From positions 674,077 through 738,076 of the forward strand of contig CAJNDS010000946.1 of assembly GCA_905221605.1 (NCBI GenBank): DNA of 64,000 nucleotides. The letters are read 5' to 3'. The DNA is from Symbiodinium natans. Its lineage: Eukaryota; Sar; Dinophyceae; Suessiales; Symbiodiniaceae. Position numbers and translations under genes: made by a program. The notes under the pieces were generated by a model, which saw only the letters and a program-made list of their open reading frames with translations, ran no database searches and was not told where the DNA came from. Positions 1-11,872 of this stretch are shown here, piece after piece. How positions within the stretch are numbered: position 1 is the stretch's first letter; each line of letters starts with the position of its first letter.

Positions 1-599
1 GTCGAATCATTACTAACAGTATTCCCTTATCGTCCCGATTCAATTCGACCAAAGTATCCCTCCCAAAACTTTATTCTAATTCTTTAGGCCCCTATATATC
101 ACCCTAAGCCCTGAAGCCCTATATAGTCAGACACGTTGCTGGGTAGGCCCTTTGGAATTTCTCGGACTTACCCTGATTGTGCTTACTACTTTAAGAGGAG
201 CATCCTTCGCAACGCTGTTCAGAGTCTTCAAGCGGGCCGGCCCAACGCCCAAAACCCTCCACCTCAAATCCTGCCCAGAAGCACCAAAACCCCACAGACC
301 TGCAACCCTAAATCCTAGACCCGAGTTCCCCAAACCCTAAACCCTAAATCCTACTCCCCCAAATCCTAAACGCTAAACCCTGGCCCTGGGGTTTAGAGGT
401 CAGATCCACAGTGACAAAGCCCGGAGGGCTCTCAGCAAGGATCCTAAAACCTCAACCCTGAACCCTAAACCCTGAACTGATGGCTTGGAGGTCAAGGTTT
501 TGGGGCTTGCGGGGCTTCCGCTTTAGGAGCTGGTGCTTGCTGGGCCCTAAACACGAGAGCCTGAGCTCAAAACCCTAAACTCTGAAGCCCGAACCCTAA

Positions 600-716
600 A
601 CCCAAATCCCTAAACCCTAAGCCCTAACCAGAAGCCCGAAGCCCTAAACCCTAAACCCTAAACCGTAAACCCTAACCCGAAGCCCTAAGCCCTAAGCCCT
701 AAACCCTAAACCCTGG
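600..716 (+). repeat. CCCTAAA-type array before a putative exon
   Basis: Interrupted CCCTAAA/CCCTAAG units end two bases before the AG of the putative exon at 719. Confidence 0.9.
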
Positions 717-718
717 AG

Positions 719-778
719 GATGACAAGCCGAAGGCGAAGGCTGCTTCCAAACCGTGCCTCGGCCGAGAAAATCCATGG
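719..778 (+). CDS. Putative exon, unknown protein
   Basis: AG|GAT acceptor directly after a CCCTAAA array and GT donor (CCATGG|GTCTGT). The 20 codons begin DDKPKAKAASKPCLGREN. TTTAGGG repeats start about 30 nt downstream. It is called because it has the same architecture as proven SMC1 exons. No family recognised; the other frames are also partly open. Confidence 0.5.
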
Positions 779-1536
779 GTCTGTTGCTCTCAAGGGCCTG
801 TTTGAGGTTTAGGGTTTAGGGTTTAGGGTTTAGGGTTTAGGGTTTAGGGTTCCCGGACACCCAAAATCTAAGGCCCCAACATTTCAGTCCATAAAGGGTT
901 CTGGGGGTCAGGTGTTTCATGCTCTTGGAGTTTTAGGGTTTCAGGTTGTTCGGGTTATACGGCTCAGGGTTTCAGAGTATCAGGTTGTAAGGCCCTAGGG
1001 TTTGAGAGTTCAGGGTTGTAGCGTTGAGGGGCTTAGAAGGGGTTATAGGGGTTTCTCATTTAGGGCACTGGGAATTGCAGTGGGACCCCGGCCTAAACCC
1101 TGAACGTTCCAGCCAGGGGGTTTAGGGTTTAGGGTTTAGGGTTTAGGGTTTAGGGTTTAGGGTTTAGGGTTTGTGGTTTAGGGCTGTCTTAGGGAGCCAC
1201 AAGCCCCAAATCGTAAACCCCAACCCTTTAAACCCTTGAGCCTGCTAAACCTTGGTCACTTGAACGAACCCCTTGAACACTTCTTAATCCCCAACCCTTG
1301 GCCCTGGACTATCACTCACTCACAAATCCTATATATACCCTAAACTCTTAAAACGAAACCAAAACCCTAAACCCTAAATCCTAAACCCCAACCCCCTGAA
1401 CCCTAAACTCTCTTACCTCATATATATATATATAAACCTTCAGGTCATTCTTCTAAGCCCCTCAACCCTAACCCCTAACCCCTAACCCCTAAACCCTAAA
1501 CCCTAAACCCTAAACCCTAAACCCTCGCAGCATGAG

Positions 1537-1596
1537 GACGGCCATGCGAGACTGGGAGTTGAGACTCTTCAACGCCCGGGCGCCCGGAGACCAGGG
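1537..1596 (+). CDS. Putative exon, unknown protein
   Basis: AG|G acceptor after CCCTAAA repeats and GT donor (CAGGG|GTTGAG) before TTTAGGG. One frame gives TAMRDWELRLFNARAPGDQ. No family recognised. Confidence 0.5.
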
Positions 1597-1830
1597 GTTG
1601 AGTTTTTAGGGTTTAGGGTTTAGGGTTTAGGGTTTCAGGGTTTAGGGTTTAGGGTTTAGGGTTTAGGGTTTAGGGTTTGGGGGCTTAAGGTTCCGAAGCT
1701 CCGCTCCTGAAGGCAAAGCCCTTGGTAAGGTCGGGCTTCGGTTTTTGGGAACTATAGGGGTTAGGGCTAGCCCACCCCCATCCTTCACGGGGCACACCTG
1801 TCCGTTGAACAAAAACCAACAAGGGTTTGG

Positions 1831-1957
1831 GTTCAGGGTTTAGGGTTTAGGGTTTAGGGTTTAGGGTTTAGGGTTTAGGGTTTAGGGTTTAGGGTTTAGG
1901 GTTTAGGGTTTAGGGTTTAGGGTTTAGGGTTTAGTGTTTAGGGTTTAGGGTTTAGCT
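1831..1957 (+). repeat. TTTAGGG array, about 17 units
   Basis: Perfect plant-type telomere heptamers with two single-base variants at the right end. Confidence 0.95.
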
Positions 1958-1959
1958 TT

Positions 1960-2720
1960 AGATTTGTCGAAGTCGCCTGTTGTCGGGGTCTCGGGGCGGG
2001 TCTGCGAGCTCTGAAGGTTTGCATGTGCAGAGTCCAGTTTTTAGAGAACTTGCCCTCCAAAATTGCCGGTGAGCATTTCCCTAAGTTCAAGAGGATCATG
2101 TGTGGGAATATTTTTCAGCGTGTACAGGCCAACCTGGGGGTCAGCCGCCCAAGCCTTACTTGTGCTTGAATAAAGAGGGAGTGTATACCCTAAACCCAAA
2201 CCCTCAACCCCAAACCCCAAACCCTCAACCCTTGTGAAATATCACCTAGTCAGGAGTGTATAGTGTACAACCGAGCACATCTCCCCAACTTAGACTTCTT
2301 ACCGTAGAGCCCAACTCCACACCCCCTAAAATAGGGAGGTATGTTTCTTACCCGTAACTCCGCGTAGGCCTTGGGCCCACAGCGCCAGAGACCCAAAAGT
2401 GTGCTTCGTAGTAACTGCTCCTGAGAGATCCCACCTCAAAACCCTAAACCCGACAGCCCCTTTTATGATGCCCCCGAACCATGAAGGCCGTCTGAGGGTG
2501 GTGGACCTCAGCCCGAAACCTGTATATAGCACCAGAGCCTTCTTCAACTATGCATTATCCTCGGCTTCCTGCCGAGAAGCATCTGGAACAAGCAGACCCG
2601 GATTGGGCCTCCTTCCCCCTAACCCAACCCTTCCCCCCATGCAAAATTTTGTGACGCCACCCCCCGCCCCCCCCATATATATCCTAAACCCTAAACCCTA
2701 AAACCCTAAACCCTAATCCC
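1960..2720. other. Stretch with scattered telomere-like words, no gene recognised
   Basis: Unique sequence with decayed CCCTAAA words. The + frame 2399-2701 is Pro-rich and ends in telomere-repeat codons; not called as a gene. Confidence 0.3.
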
Positions 2721-2721
2721 T

Positions 2722-2776
2722 AAAATATATATAGGGGAATCGATTAAGGGTCCCTTCGAGGGGTCCCTCCTGATAC
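2722..2776. mobile_element. MITE family H fragment
   Basis: GATTAAGGGTCCCTTCGAGG and GGTCCCTCCTGAT only. Confidence 0.45.
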
Positions 2777-3719
2777 CCCTTGACTTCTGATCACTGCAGG
2801 AAGATGTCGACGACCGGCCGTCCAAGCCATCCTGGTGGGGGTGCCAAGGGTGGTTTAGGGTTCAGGATTTTGGGGTTAAGGGTTCAGGATTTAGGGTTTG
2901 GGGTTCAGGATTTTGGGGTTAAGGGTTTAGGATTTAGTGTTTGGGGTTTAGGATTTTGGGGTTAGGGGTTTGGGGTTTAGGGTTTGGGGTTTGGGGTTTA
3001 GGGTTTAGGTTTTCGGGCTTTGGTTTGGGAGGGGTCTTTGGCGGATAGCAACCCTAAACACAAGACCCTCAACCCCAAAAGGCTGACGGCTTCAGGGTTC
3101 AGGTTTAGTGTTTTGCAGTTGGGGGGGGGGGTTCCGGGGTTTAGGGTATAGGGTTTCGGGGTCTTGCGTGCCTTTCTGAAGTTTCAGGTGCGGAAGTCTG
3201 TCAGTAATCCAGTACCAACGTTGAGAACCAAATGAACCCTACAAGTGCTCATGGTTCACATACCTTAATGAGGAACATACCCTAATCCCTCAAGCCTAAA
3301 CCCTAAACCCTAACCCCAAATTCTTGAGTTCATGTGGTCGCCAAAAAAAGTAGGGGACTCTGTGTGTGTGTGTCTAGCACGCAAAGGATTGCATGGCAGG
3401 ATGCGTTGGGGTACTTAGCATCAAGCTGGGCGTGGGCTTGTGACCCCAAACCCTAAACCCTACACCCTAAACCCTAAACCCTAAGCCCCAAGCCCTAAAC
3501 CCTAATCCCTAAACCCTAAACCCTTTCGGGTATTTCGGCAATCCGGAAGCCCTCTAAGCAGCCCTAAACCCTTGAACCATCAGTTTTTCACAGCCGAGCC
3601 AAGGAGCCCCTTCATGTCTATGGAGGACCCGTCAGGGTTTAGGGTTAGGGTTTAGGGTTTAGGGTTTGGGGTTTAGGGTTTAGGGTTTAGGGTTCAGGGT
3701 TTAGGGTTTAGGGTTTAGG

Positions 3720-3850
3720 GCTAGAAGGGACCCTTATTTTTGTTCCCCAACATAGCCCCTATATAGCTTATATCGTCCCTATATACCTAAGTAGCCCCCT
3801 AAACAACCCCTGAATGTCCCTTCTCAGGCTCCCTCCTTTAGTCCCTTGAC
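3720..3850. mobile_element. MITE family H, inverted fragment
   Basis: GAAGGGACCCTTATTTTTGT and CCCCTATATAGC in the opposite orientation to the 6914 copy. Confidence 0.45.
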
Positions 3851-4110
3851 TCGGGATAGTTCATCGCAGATTAGCAACAACTCATAAACAACATACACGT
3901 GAACCTACACGTACACATGCGCAAATACACATACACATATACATACTACCCTCTATGCATTGTCATACACGTATACACAGAGATACAACAACAGCAACAG
4001 CACCAGCAGCAGCAAGACCCACCACACCACCACCAAGGAACAGCGGCAGGCCGACAGCTTGAACCTACATAATCAGAAGAGGGTTTTGGGAGAGTGTTGT
4101 TCTAGTCAGT

Positions 4111-4166
4111 TCATAGAAGGACCATAAGGGAGTACTATTCATAGAAGGACCATAAGGGAGTACTAT
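4111..4166 (+). repeat. 28-bp exact tandem duplication
   Basis: The unit TCATAGAAGGACCATAAGGG followed by AGTACTAT occurs twice in succession. The preceding 3880-4080 holds CA-rich and CAG/CAC-rich simple sequence. Confidence 0.9.
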
Positions 4167-4384
4167 TAATTTAGTAATTATTCCGACGCCTTAGAGTAGA
4201 AATGACGATGCTTGGGAGGAGACCTCGCGCTTCGAGAAGAAGACCAAGAAGATGCGGCAGATGAGGCGGGCTAAGCCCTAAAACCCTACAAAACCCTAAG
4301 TGGGTACCCCCAAACCCTACACAAACCCGATGAAACCCTACAAAACCCCTACCAAAAAGCCCTAAATACCTAAATGGGCACCCC

Positions 4385-4490
4385 CTCTAAACCCTAAACC
4401 CTAAACCCTAACCCCTAAACCCTAAACCCTAAACCCTAAACCCTAAACCCTAAACCCTAAACCCTAAACCCTAAACCCTAAACCCCCAAC
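4385..4490 (+). repeat. CCCTAAA array before a putative exon
   Basis: About 14 units ending about 20 nt before the putative exon at 4510. A TTTAGGG array begins immediately after that exon. Confidence 0.94.
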
Positions 4491-4509
4491 GAAGCATGGC
4501 ACGCGGCAG

Positions 4510-4569
4510 GGACATCGGCGACGTGGGCGATGTCCAGCCTCTGAGGAGCTACGAGGAGCAGGTGCGGCG
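4510..4569 (+). CDS. Putative exon, unknown protein
   Basis: CGGCAG|G acceptor; the GT donor is the first telomeric unit. Peptide DIGDVGDVQPLRSYEEQVR, acidic then helical. Clean CCCTAAA-exon-TTTAGGG arrangement. Confidence 0.55.
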
Positions 4570-4622
4570 GTTTAGGGTTTAGGGTTTAGGGTTTAGGGTT
4601 TAGGGTTTAGGGTTTAGGGTTC
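4570..4622 (+). repeat. TTTAGGG array supplying a splice donor
   Basis: Seven units. The first GT of the array is the predicted donor of the exon ending at 4569. Confidence 0.92.
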
Positions 4623-5262
4623 TTTGTTCTTTGTTCTTTGGGTTTAGGGTTGTTGGGGCTTGTTGGGCTTCAAAGGTTTGGGTACCCCTAAACCCTAAAC
4701 CCTAAACCCTAAACGCTAAACCCTCTTCCCAAACCTGAGGGATGTTTTCTGGTTTTAGGTGTTTTGAAGTTCGGGTTGCAGGCTTTAGGGTTCAAAAGGG
4801 CTGGGAGCGAAGTTATGGCTCGTGTGATTAGGGTTCAGGGTTTAGGGTTTAGGGTTTAGGGTTTAGGGTTTAGGGTTTAGGGCCCGAGGTTTAGGGTTTA
4901 GGGTTGGGGTTTGCGGCTTGGGGTTAGGTTAGGGTTCAAGACTGAGGACCCGTACATTCATGATCGTTAACCCCCAAAATGTCCGAACCCTTTTGCGGTG
5001 CATGTGTAGTTGGGTCTTTAGCTTTGCAATTAACGGCGCCATGAGGACCCAAAGTGAACAACACCAGATCTACCCACAAAGCTCCAAGTAGAGGGTATAG
5101 GATACACGAACCAGTGAGAGTGTAAGCGCTAGGGCGTAGGGATTTTGGGCCCTGTTGCCCACACCCTAAAGCCTAAACGCTAAACCCTAAACCCTAAACG
5201 CTAGACTTTCCGCTAAACCTAAACCCTAAGCCCTAAACCCTGCTTAGTTCCCGAGTGTTGAG

Positions 5263-5339
5263 GGACGCTGGGGGAGAGGTCCTCGGCATCACCCAGCTCA
5301 CGACCCCGCGCGACTCGAAGCAGACAAAGCCGTCCAAGG
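5263..5339 (+). CDS. Putative exon, unknown protein
   Basis: TTGAG|G acceptor, GC donor (AAGG|GCGACC). Frame includes DAGGEVLGITQLTTPRDSKQ. Flanked by CCCTAAA upstream and TTTAGGG downstream. Confidence 0.5.
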
Positions 5340-5516
5340 GCGACCAAGGCCCTCTTTGCTTTCTTTGAGGGATTAGGGTTTAGGGTTTAGGGTTTAGGGT
5401 TTAGGGTTTAGGGTTTAGGGTTTAGGGATTGAGAGCTTCAAGGGCTGTAGGACGTGTGCAGGGCTAGCAGGTGGGGAGGGGTGGGAGATCCACATCTGAG
5501 TGCAGGCTTTCGGAGA

Positions 5517-5608
5517 GTAGGGTTTAGGGTTTAGGGTTTAGGGTTTAGGGTTTAGGGTTTAGGGTTTAGGGTTTAGGGTTTAGGGTTTAGGGTTTAGGGT
5601 TTAGGCTT
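5517..5608 (+). repeat. TTTAGGG array, about 13 units
   Basis: Perfect heptamers. The 5375-5430 array of the same orientation lies just upstream. Confidence 0.95.
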
Positions 5609-5620
5609 GGGGTTTCAAGG

Positions 5621-5745
5621 AGTTTACACTCGTGCCCCGAAGGCTGTACCCCTAGAGGTTCCCCTTCATAGACTCCGAATATGGCCCTTAGACGACCTTA
5701 AGGATCGTTAAGAAGGGTCCCAAAACCCAAGGTTTCAACCTTTCA
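5621..5745. mobile_element. Repeat family L
   Basis: GTACCCCTAGAGGTTCCCCTT, CTCCGAATATGGCCCTTAGA and CGACCTTAAGGATCGTTAAG recur in order at 53289-53405. Confidence 0.6.
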
Positions 5746-6497
5746 GGGTCCAAGATACAGCCCCGAGAGATTAGGGTTTAGGATTTATAGGGTTTAGGGT
5801 CTATGGTTTAGGGTTTAGGGTTCAGGGTTTAGGGTTTAGAGTTTATTTTGCCTTCTGCCTGTCATAGGAACCCATCGGTAAGGAGAAGAAGGGATCCTCA
5901 GTCGGGATAGGGGCCGAGGGTACTAGAGCATTTGGGTTTAAGATTTTCAGAGTTCAGCAAGTTTCGGGTTGTTTAGGGTGCGCGGGCCCCTGGCTACGGG
6001 ATGAGAATTAGTAGGGAATGAGAGAGCCTCATGGGCTTACAATATATAAGGGGATATGGAACACTTAGGCCTACCAGACGAAGGCCAAGAGCCAGGAATC
6101 TACGTCCACAACTGGGTTCAGGGTTCAGGGTTTAGGGCCTCCCCTTTTTTCATGGCCTGGGCGGGTTGTTCCGAGTAAGGGTCTTTGTCGGAAGGCCTTT
6201 CACAAGAAGCCCTCTTACGAAAGATAACTCGACATCGCCCCCGAATTTGGAACGCTAATCCCAAACCCCCCAAACCTCCAAACCTCCAAACCCCCAAACC
6301 CCCGCCCCCAAACACCCCCAAACCCCCAAACCCCCACACCCCACACCACTCCTAACCCCCACGAACACCCAAACCCCCTAACCCGGAAGCCCCCCTAAAC
6401 CCTAAACCCTAAACCCTAAACCCTAAACCCTAAACCCTAAACCCTAGACCCTTAATCCAAAACCCCCACACCCTAGAAATGCCTTCAAAGCCGTGAG

Positions 6498-6551
6498 GCG
6501 CCCCGCCCACCATCTCGGAGGAGGAGGTCTGCATCCAAGACCTAAGGGATA
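6498..6551 (+). CDS. Putative exon, unknown protein
   Basis: CGTGAG|GC acceptor and GT donor (GGATA|GTGGTT). Peptide APPTISEEEVCIQDLRD, acidic helix. CCCTAAA array about 45 nt upstream, TTTAGGG downstream. Confidence 0.5.
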
Positions 6552-6617
6552 GTGGTTTTGGGAGTTTAGGGGTTAGGGTTTAGGGTACAGGGTTTCCTTA
6601 AAAATCAGTGTGGGTGT

Positions 6618-6710
6618 GTATATATATATATGTATATGTATGTATGTATGTATATATATATATATGTATGTGTATTTCCAGAGGGCGCCCTCTGCGGATA
6701 CAGCATGTAC

Positions 6711-6747
<37 letters not shown>

Positions 6748-6770
6748 CGTGTGTGTGTGTGTACCCACAC
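6618..6770 (+). repeat. TA/TG microsatellites
   Basis: Two (TA)n/(TGTA)n runs and a (GT)n run separated by GGGCGCCCTCTGCGGATACA. The open frames across it are artefacts of the microsatellite. Confidence 0.9.
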
Positions 6771-6913
6771 GCTTCAGATTGACCCTGGGAAGCCCGTCAA
6801 AAGAAACTTACCTACCTATTCTATTAAGCCTATAAATTTACCAATACTGCGCCTGAACCCTGAGCCCTCAGCCATGCACCTGCTCCCGTGATTGTGTTTG
6901 GGGAAGATCACGG

Positions 6914-7210
6914 GACTAAAGGAGGGACCCTTGCAAGGGACCTTGGGGGGCTGCTTAGGTAAAAAGGGACTATACTATGTAAGGTATATATGGGGGGTTA
7001 TATAGGGGAAGAAGATGAAGGGTCCCTTCTAGGGGTCCCGCCTGATGCCCCTGAAGATGAGGAGGAGCCCGACATCGCAGGCCGGGGGAAGGTGATCGAC
7101 GGCCCGAACCTCAGCCAAGGGACAGCCGAGGCTAGGGGGTACAAGGGGCCCCTAGAATGGGACCCTTAATCTTATTCCCCTGTATAACCCCCTATATACT
7201 AAATAAGCCC
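6914..7210. mobile_element. MITE family H, longest copy
   Basis: GGAGGGACCCTTGCAAGGGA at the left. AAGGGTCCCTTCTAGGGGTC and its near complement TAGAATGGGACCCTTAATCT lie inside. A TATAACCCCCTATATA block lies at the right. The parts are repeated at 22850, 2720 and 3720. Confidence 0.6.
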
Positions 7211-7559
7211 ATGAATTAACGCCTAAACCCCTAAACCCCTCAAACCTAAACCCTAACCTACCCCTAAACCCTAAACTATTGCCAAGCTACCCCTAAACCC
7301 TGAACCCAAAACCCTAACCCAAAACCCAAAACCCAAAGCCCAAAACCCAAAACCCTAAAGCCAAGCCGGAGGGACTCCGGGTCTCGGCTCAACACTTGTG
7401 AGAGTTAAGGGTTTTGGGAGCTTCGGGGGATTAGGGTTCAGGGTTCAGGGTTCGAGGTTTAGGATTTAGGCGATTTAGGGTTCAGGGTTTAGGGTTTAGG
7501 GTTTCGGGGTTTAGGGGGTTAGGGTTCAGGGTTTACGGTTCAGGGTTTAGGGTTTAGGG

Positions 7560-7950
7560 CTAGGGTTTAGGGCTCAAGGTGGAGGTTATTGCGCGGTTGC
7601 AAGTTGTGTGCTAAGTAGGATGGCATGGTTCTGGCTAGTCGCAAGCTTCCAACTCCTAGCCCTGCTTGTAACCTCCCATGACCGTCCAAGTACCTCCAAA
7701 TCTCAATCCTCAAAAAACGAAGCCTAGACCTCAAAGCCCTGAACCCCAAACCTTAGAAACCCTAAACCACACTGAACCCTAGACGTCAAAACCTGAACCC
7801 CAAACCTTAGAAACCCTAAACCCACTTTTTATATTTTCGGTCCAAGAAGACTACAGCAAGGTCAGTTGTGCAACTTGACGGATGGCTTCTGGACTGTCTG
7901 GCCGGGGTCCCTTTTGTCCTTCCCAAGCCGGCTTTAGTACCGTTCTACTA
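7560..7950. other. Stretch with short duplicated telomere-like text
   Basis: CCCCAAACCTTAGAAACCCT occurs at 7744 and 7801 (about 57-61 bp apart). The remainder is unique, no exon seen. Confidence 0.35.
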
Positions 7951-8529
7951 GGCTTAGGGTTTAGGGTTTAGGGTTTAGGGTTTAGGGTTGAGGGTTTAGG
8001 GTTTAGGGTTTAGGGTTTAGGGTGTAGGGTTTAAGGCCTTTCCATTTTTTCGAGACTAGGCTCCCTGTATACACCCCCCTGAAATGAAACAGGGAACCCC
8101 TTTTTTCCTAGGTTACTCTGGGGTCCAGTTTCGTAGGCTTTTGGAGCTTAGGGCCTATAAGGTCCAGGATTTTGGGGCCTTAAGCTTTAGGGTTTATAGC
8201 GTTTGCAGAGCTCATGGGGCTCAGGCTTACAGGTTTTGTAGGGGTTTGCAGGGTGTTGGGAGGAGCGCAGAAGGCGAGCAGGGTTTATTCATAGGGTAGT
8301 TTCATTGGCCCTTGATGTGGTCCCTTGCCTTCTTTGAGGGATTCTGAGGCATGGGCCCGTAAACCCTAAAACCCTAAAACCCTAAAACCCTAAAAACCCT
8401 AAAACCCAAAAACCCTAAAACCCTAAAACCCTAAAACCCTAAACCCTAAACCCTAAACCCTAAAATTTTTCGGGAGTAGAGGGTTAGAGCAAAGAGGGCA
8501 TGAAGGCCACACCTCCCACAGCCTGGTTC

Positions 8530-8644
8530 AATTCCCAAAGGATCCATGTACCTTTACAGTAGATACTTTGGCCCTAAAGCTACGATATAGGAACCCCAAG
8601 GCCCAAGTATAAACCAGTTAGGTACATGGATCCTTAGGGATTGG
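8530..8644. mobile_element. MITE family K, single copy
   Basis: AATTCCCAAAGGATCCATGT at the left and ACATGGATCCTTAGGGATTG at the right are complementary over about 22 bp. The interior is also partly palindromic. Confidence 0.7.
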
Positions 8645-8860
8645 GTAGCGGCCTAAGGGGTACTTGGCGGGTTCAGTCAGTCAGACTCATACGCCCTGGA
8701 CCCTGGCTGGGGGCTTCGGGTCCTGAGCCCCCCCAACCCTAAACCCTGCAACCCTAAACCGCCCTAAACCACCCCAAACCACCCTAAACCACCCTAAAGC
8801 ATAAAGTGCCCTGAACCACCCTAAGCCCTAAAACCCGAACCCTGCGACTGCTGTCTAGAG

Positions 8861-8897
8861 GCCGCCCCGCGTGACAGCGATGACGGGCTTGGGCAAG
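8861..8897 (+). CDS. Putative short exon
   Basis: CTAGAG|GCC acceptor, GC donor (CAAG|GCCTGC), peptide AAPRDSDDGLGQ. Only weak repeats flank it. Confidence 0.3.
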
Positions 8898-9446
8898 GCC
8901 TGCTGGTGCCGTGGTGTTGAAATGAACCCTAGGTTGGTTTTTGGGACATTTTCATTTTCCTTATTTGAGTGGTTTATAAGGGACCCTATATGTAAATATT
9001 TCTCAGAGGGTTGAAAGGCCAACCCAGAACCTGGCTAGGTTTTTTTTTGGACTCAGTCTGCAAAAACTAGGGGTTTAGGCTTAGGCTTTAGGCTTCATTT
9101 GCGCTTGAAGGTTTTAGGATTGAGCACCGCGTTTCGGGCTTTGGATTAACGTTTCAAGAGCTGCTTTCTCAACAGTGCATCAAAGTTGGGATGGGTTCAT
9201 GTGAGCCGTGAGCCCCCTTTTGGGTCTCCTGTGGGCCTGTATTTTAGGGCTTCAGGGCATCAAAAAGTTCCAAAGGGCCCCACCACCCTCATTTAGAGTT
9301 GAGAGTTTAGGGTTTAGGGTTTAGGGTTTAGGGTTTAGGGTTTAGGGTTTAGGGTTTAGGGTTTAGGGTTCATCTCAATCCTTGGCACTGGCACATCCCT
9401 CTCCAAGGTAGCTCATCCAACGGCAAACTTTTGCGAGTAGATCACC

Positions 9447-9454
9447 CCAACCCC

Positions 9455-9485
<31 letters not shown>

Positions 9486-9490
9486 AAAAA
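9447..9490 (+). repeat. Long C homopolymer followed by A homopolymer
   Basis: About 27 C then about 16 A, asymmetric junction. Similar long G or C runs occur at 24277, 24763, 27305, 28041, 38219, 38284, 49168, 49221 and 59610. Lengths may be affected by sequencing error. Confidence 0.85.
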
Positions 9491-10195
9491 CAAAGGAATG
9501 CAGGCACTGCTGGGCACCCTAAGCCCAAAACCCTAAACCCTCAACCCTGAGGGCCTTGCAGTGTCTGAACGCGATCTCTGGCTTTAGGCTTGAAAGCATG
9601 AAGGGCTGGAGCTCTCAACGAACTGGCTGAAGGAGGGGTTTAGGGTTAAGTGGTTTGGGGTTTAGAATTTGGGGATATAAAGTAGCAGGACACCATCGCG
9701 GAAGCCCAAGCCGAAGTTGTCTTTAGGCTCCCTTATGGACGGTTTATGGTTTAGGGTTAGGGTTCAGGCTTTAGGGGCTAGGTTACTGGGCAACCTAGAC
9801 TTTACAAACCTCTGATTGAACCAGAACTCTCTACCCCATTCGGCAGAGAGCTATACAGACCCTGATAGCAAACCTTTTGAACCCCAATCCTAAACCCCAA
9901 CACCTTAGACACGCTCAACACCAAACACCCTGAACCCAAAATTCTAAACACCCCGACCCCTAAACCTTGAACATTCTAAACACCCTAAACCCTAAACCCT
10001 GAACTTTCTAAACACCCTAAAGCCCTAAACCCTAAACCCATCCCAAACTCCTTATAAGGCCCTAAAGCCTTTAACTCTAAACCCATCGTAAACCACCCGA
10101 TAAGGCCCTGAACCCGACAACCCTAAACCCTATACCCCAAACCCTAAACCCTAACCCTAAACCCTAAACCCTAAAACCCTTTCCCGGGAGCGCAG

Positions 10196-10261
10196 GCCAA
10201 TGTCGCCTTGCGGCCGGACCCTGGCAGCCAGGGGTTGGCGCTCTACAACCAGGAGCTTAGG
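10196..10261 (+). CDS. Putative exon, unknown protein
   Basis: GCGCAG|GCC acceptor after CCCTAAA repeats; 22 codons beginning ANVALRPDPGSQGLALYNQE; the GT donor (TTAGG|GTTTTG) is repeat-derived. One of the most protein-like islands, yet no family recognised. Confidence 0.55.
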
Positions 10262-10973
10262 GTTTTGGAGTTGAGGGGGTTGAGGGCTTAAGGGCTTTGA
10301 GGGGCTTCAAGGGGTTTAAGGGCTTCAAGGGCTTTAAGGAGTTCAAGGGGTTCAAGGGGTTTTAGGGTTGAGGATTTAGGATTTCAGGTTTGAGGAGGTG
10401 ACTGTTTAAGGGTTTAGGGGTTAGGGTTTAGGGTTTTGGGGCGTTTAGGGAGTCAGGGTTGAGGGGGTTGAGGGGGTTGAGGCTTTCAAGGGGTTCAAGG
10501 GGTTTAAGGGCTTCAAGGGGTTTAAGGGGTCTCCGGCGTCTAAGGGGTTTAAGGGGTTTGGGGGTGCAGGGTGTAAGAGCTTGGGGGTGTTTGGGGGTTT
10601 GGGCTCAGAGGTGTTTAGGAGTTTAAGGTTTGGGGTTTTCAGGGCTTTCTCCGGCCCTCGCCCTTGCACCTCGACCCTATTCTAACCACCGCCAGAAGGC
10701 TGCATTGTAGGGGTTTAGGGTTTAGGGTTTAGGGTTTAGGGGTTGAGGGCTCAGTTGCATTTGGTTCGCGGCTTGCATGTTGAGACTTCTTTTGGCCTCG
10801 GGCTCGGGCACGTGCACGCTGCCGCGAAAGATGGACCAGGCTCAGCAGCTTATTGTGCTCAGACTTTACCCCTAAATCCTAGCCCTAAACCCTAAACCCT
10901 AAACCCTAAACCCTAAACCCTAAACCCTAAACCCTAAACCCCGAGTTGTTGTGGGGTCTGCGACTGTCCCTAG

Positions 10974-11015
10974 GAGAAGAGGGACTACACGAGCCTGGAG
11001 GTGCCAGCTCTGGCG
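10974..11015 (+). CDS. Putative exon, unknown protein
   Basis: CCTAG|GAG acceptor, 14 codons EKRDYTSLEVPALA; the GT donor is the first TTTAGGG unit. Twelve bases of the exon end (GGTGCCAGCTCT, 11000-11011) recur exactly at 11071-11082 on the far side of the array. Confidence 0.55.
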
Positions 11016-11429
11016 GTTTAGGGTTTAGGGTTTAGGGTTTAGGGTTTAGGGTTTAGGGTTTAGAGTTTAGGGTGCCAGCTCTCTTGGGACCCACTGGGTC
11101 TTGAGGGGCTTTTGGGGTTTAAGGTTTAGGGTTTTTTTAGGCGGTTTAGATTTTTTGGGGTTTTAGGGTTTGTTTCGGTTTGTGACGGTTTGTTAGGGCT
11201 TGTTAGGGTTCGTTAGGGTTTTTAGTTTAGGGGCTTGAACCCCAAACATCAAACTCCAAGCGCCAAGCCCCAAACCGCGAGCCTCGTACCCCTAATTCGA
11301 CCCCAAGCTTTATGCCCTAAATCCTAATCCACGAACCTCAACCCTAAACTCTAAACCCTAAACCCTAAACCCCTAAACCCTAAACCCTAAATCCTAATCC
11401 ACGAACCTCGAGCTTCAGGGCTTGGGGCC

Positions 11430-11785
11430 TAGAAGGCACCGAGCCCTGGCCACAAGATTGAGTATCCACTTGCACGGACCAGGGTTTGAGTTTTGGGGGG
11501 GTTTAGGCGTTTAGGGTTTGGGTTTTGGGTTTGTTTTAAAGATGTTGAGAGATTTAGGGTTGGGGCTTGGGGTACAACGGAAGGCTAGCAGAAGCCCGCA
11601 CTCCCAAAGCCACGAACAGCAGACTATACCGAGCTGCTTTCGCACGATCGAAGATGAGTCAAGTGGCGGTGGCGGTGCAACGGAAAGGACGAATGCAGCA
11701 CACAAACGTAGCAAGAACTATTTGAAGCATATTTGTCTTCATGCAGCAAGATGTCAGGACCTAATAGGCTTCTAAGAGGCGTCGC
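11430..11785. other. Unique stretch with short open frames, nothing recognised
   Basis: Non-repetitive sequence between telomeric blocks. The + frame 11518-11775 and the minus frame 11511-11714 overlap; no domain seen. Confidence 0.3.
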
Positions 11786-11789
11786 ATGA

Positions 11790-11872
11790 AAACCCTAAAC
11801 CCTAAACCCTAAACCCTAAACCCTAAACCCTAAACCCTAAACCCTAAACCCTAAACCCTAAACCCCTAAAGC
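11790..11872 (+). repeat. CCCTAAA array, about 11 units
   Basis: Perfect heptamers. Confidence 0.95.

Noticed and set aside
6573-6891. Overlapping frames rich in Tyr, Ile and Val
   Set aside because: Translated TA/TG microsatellites.
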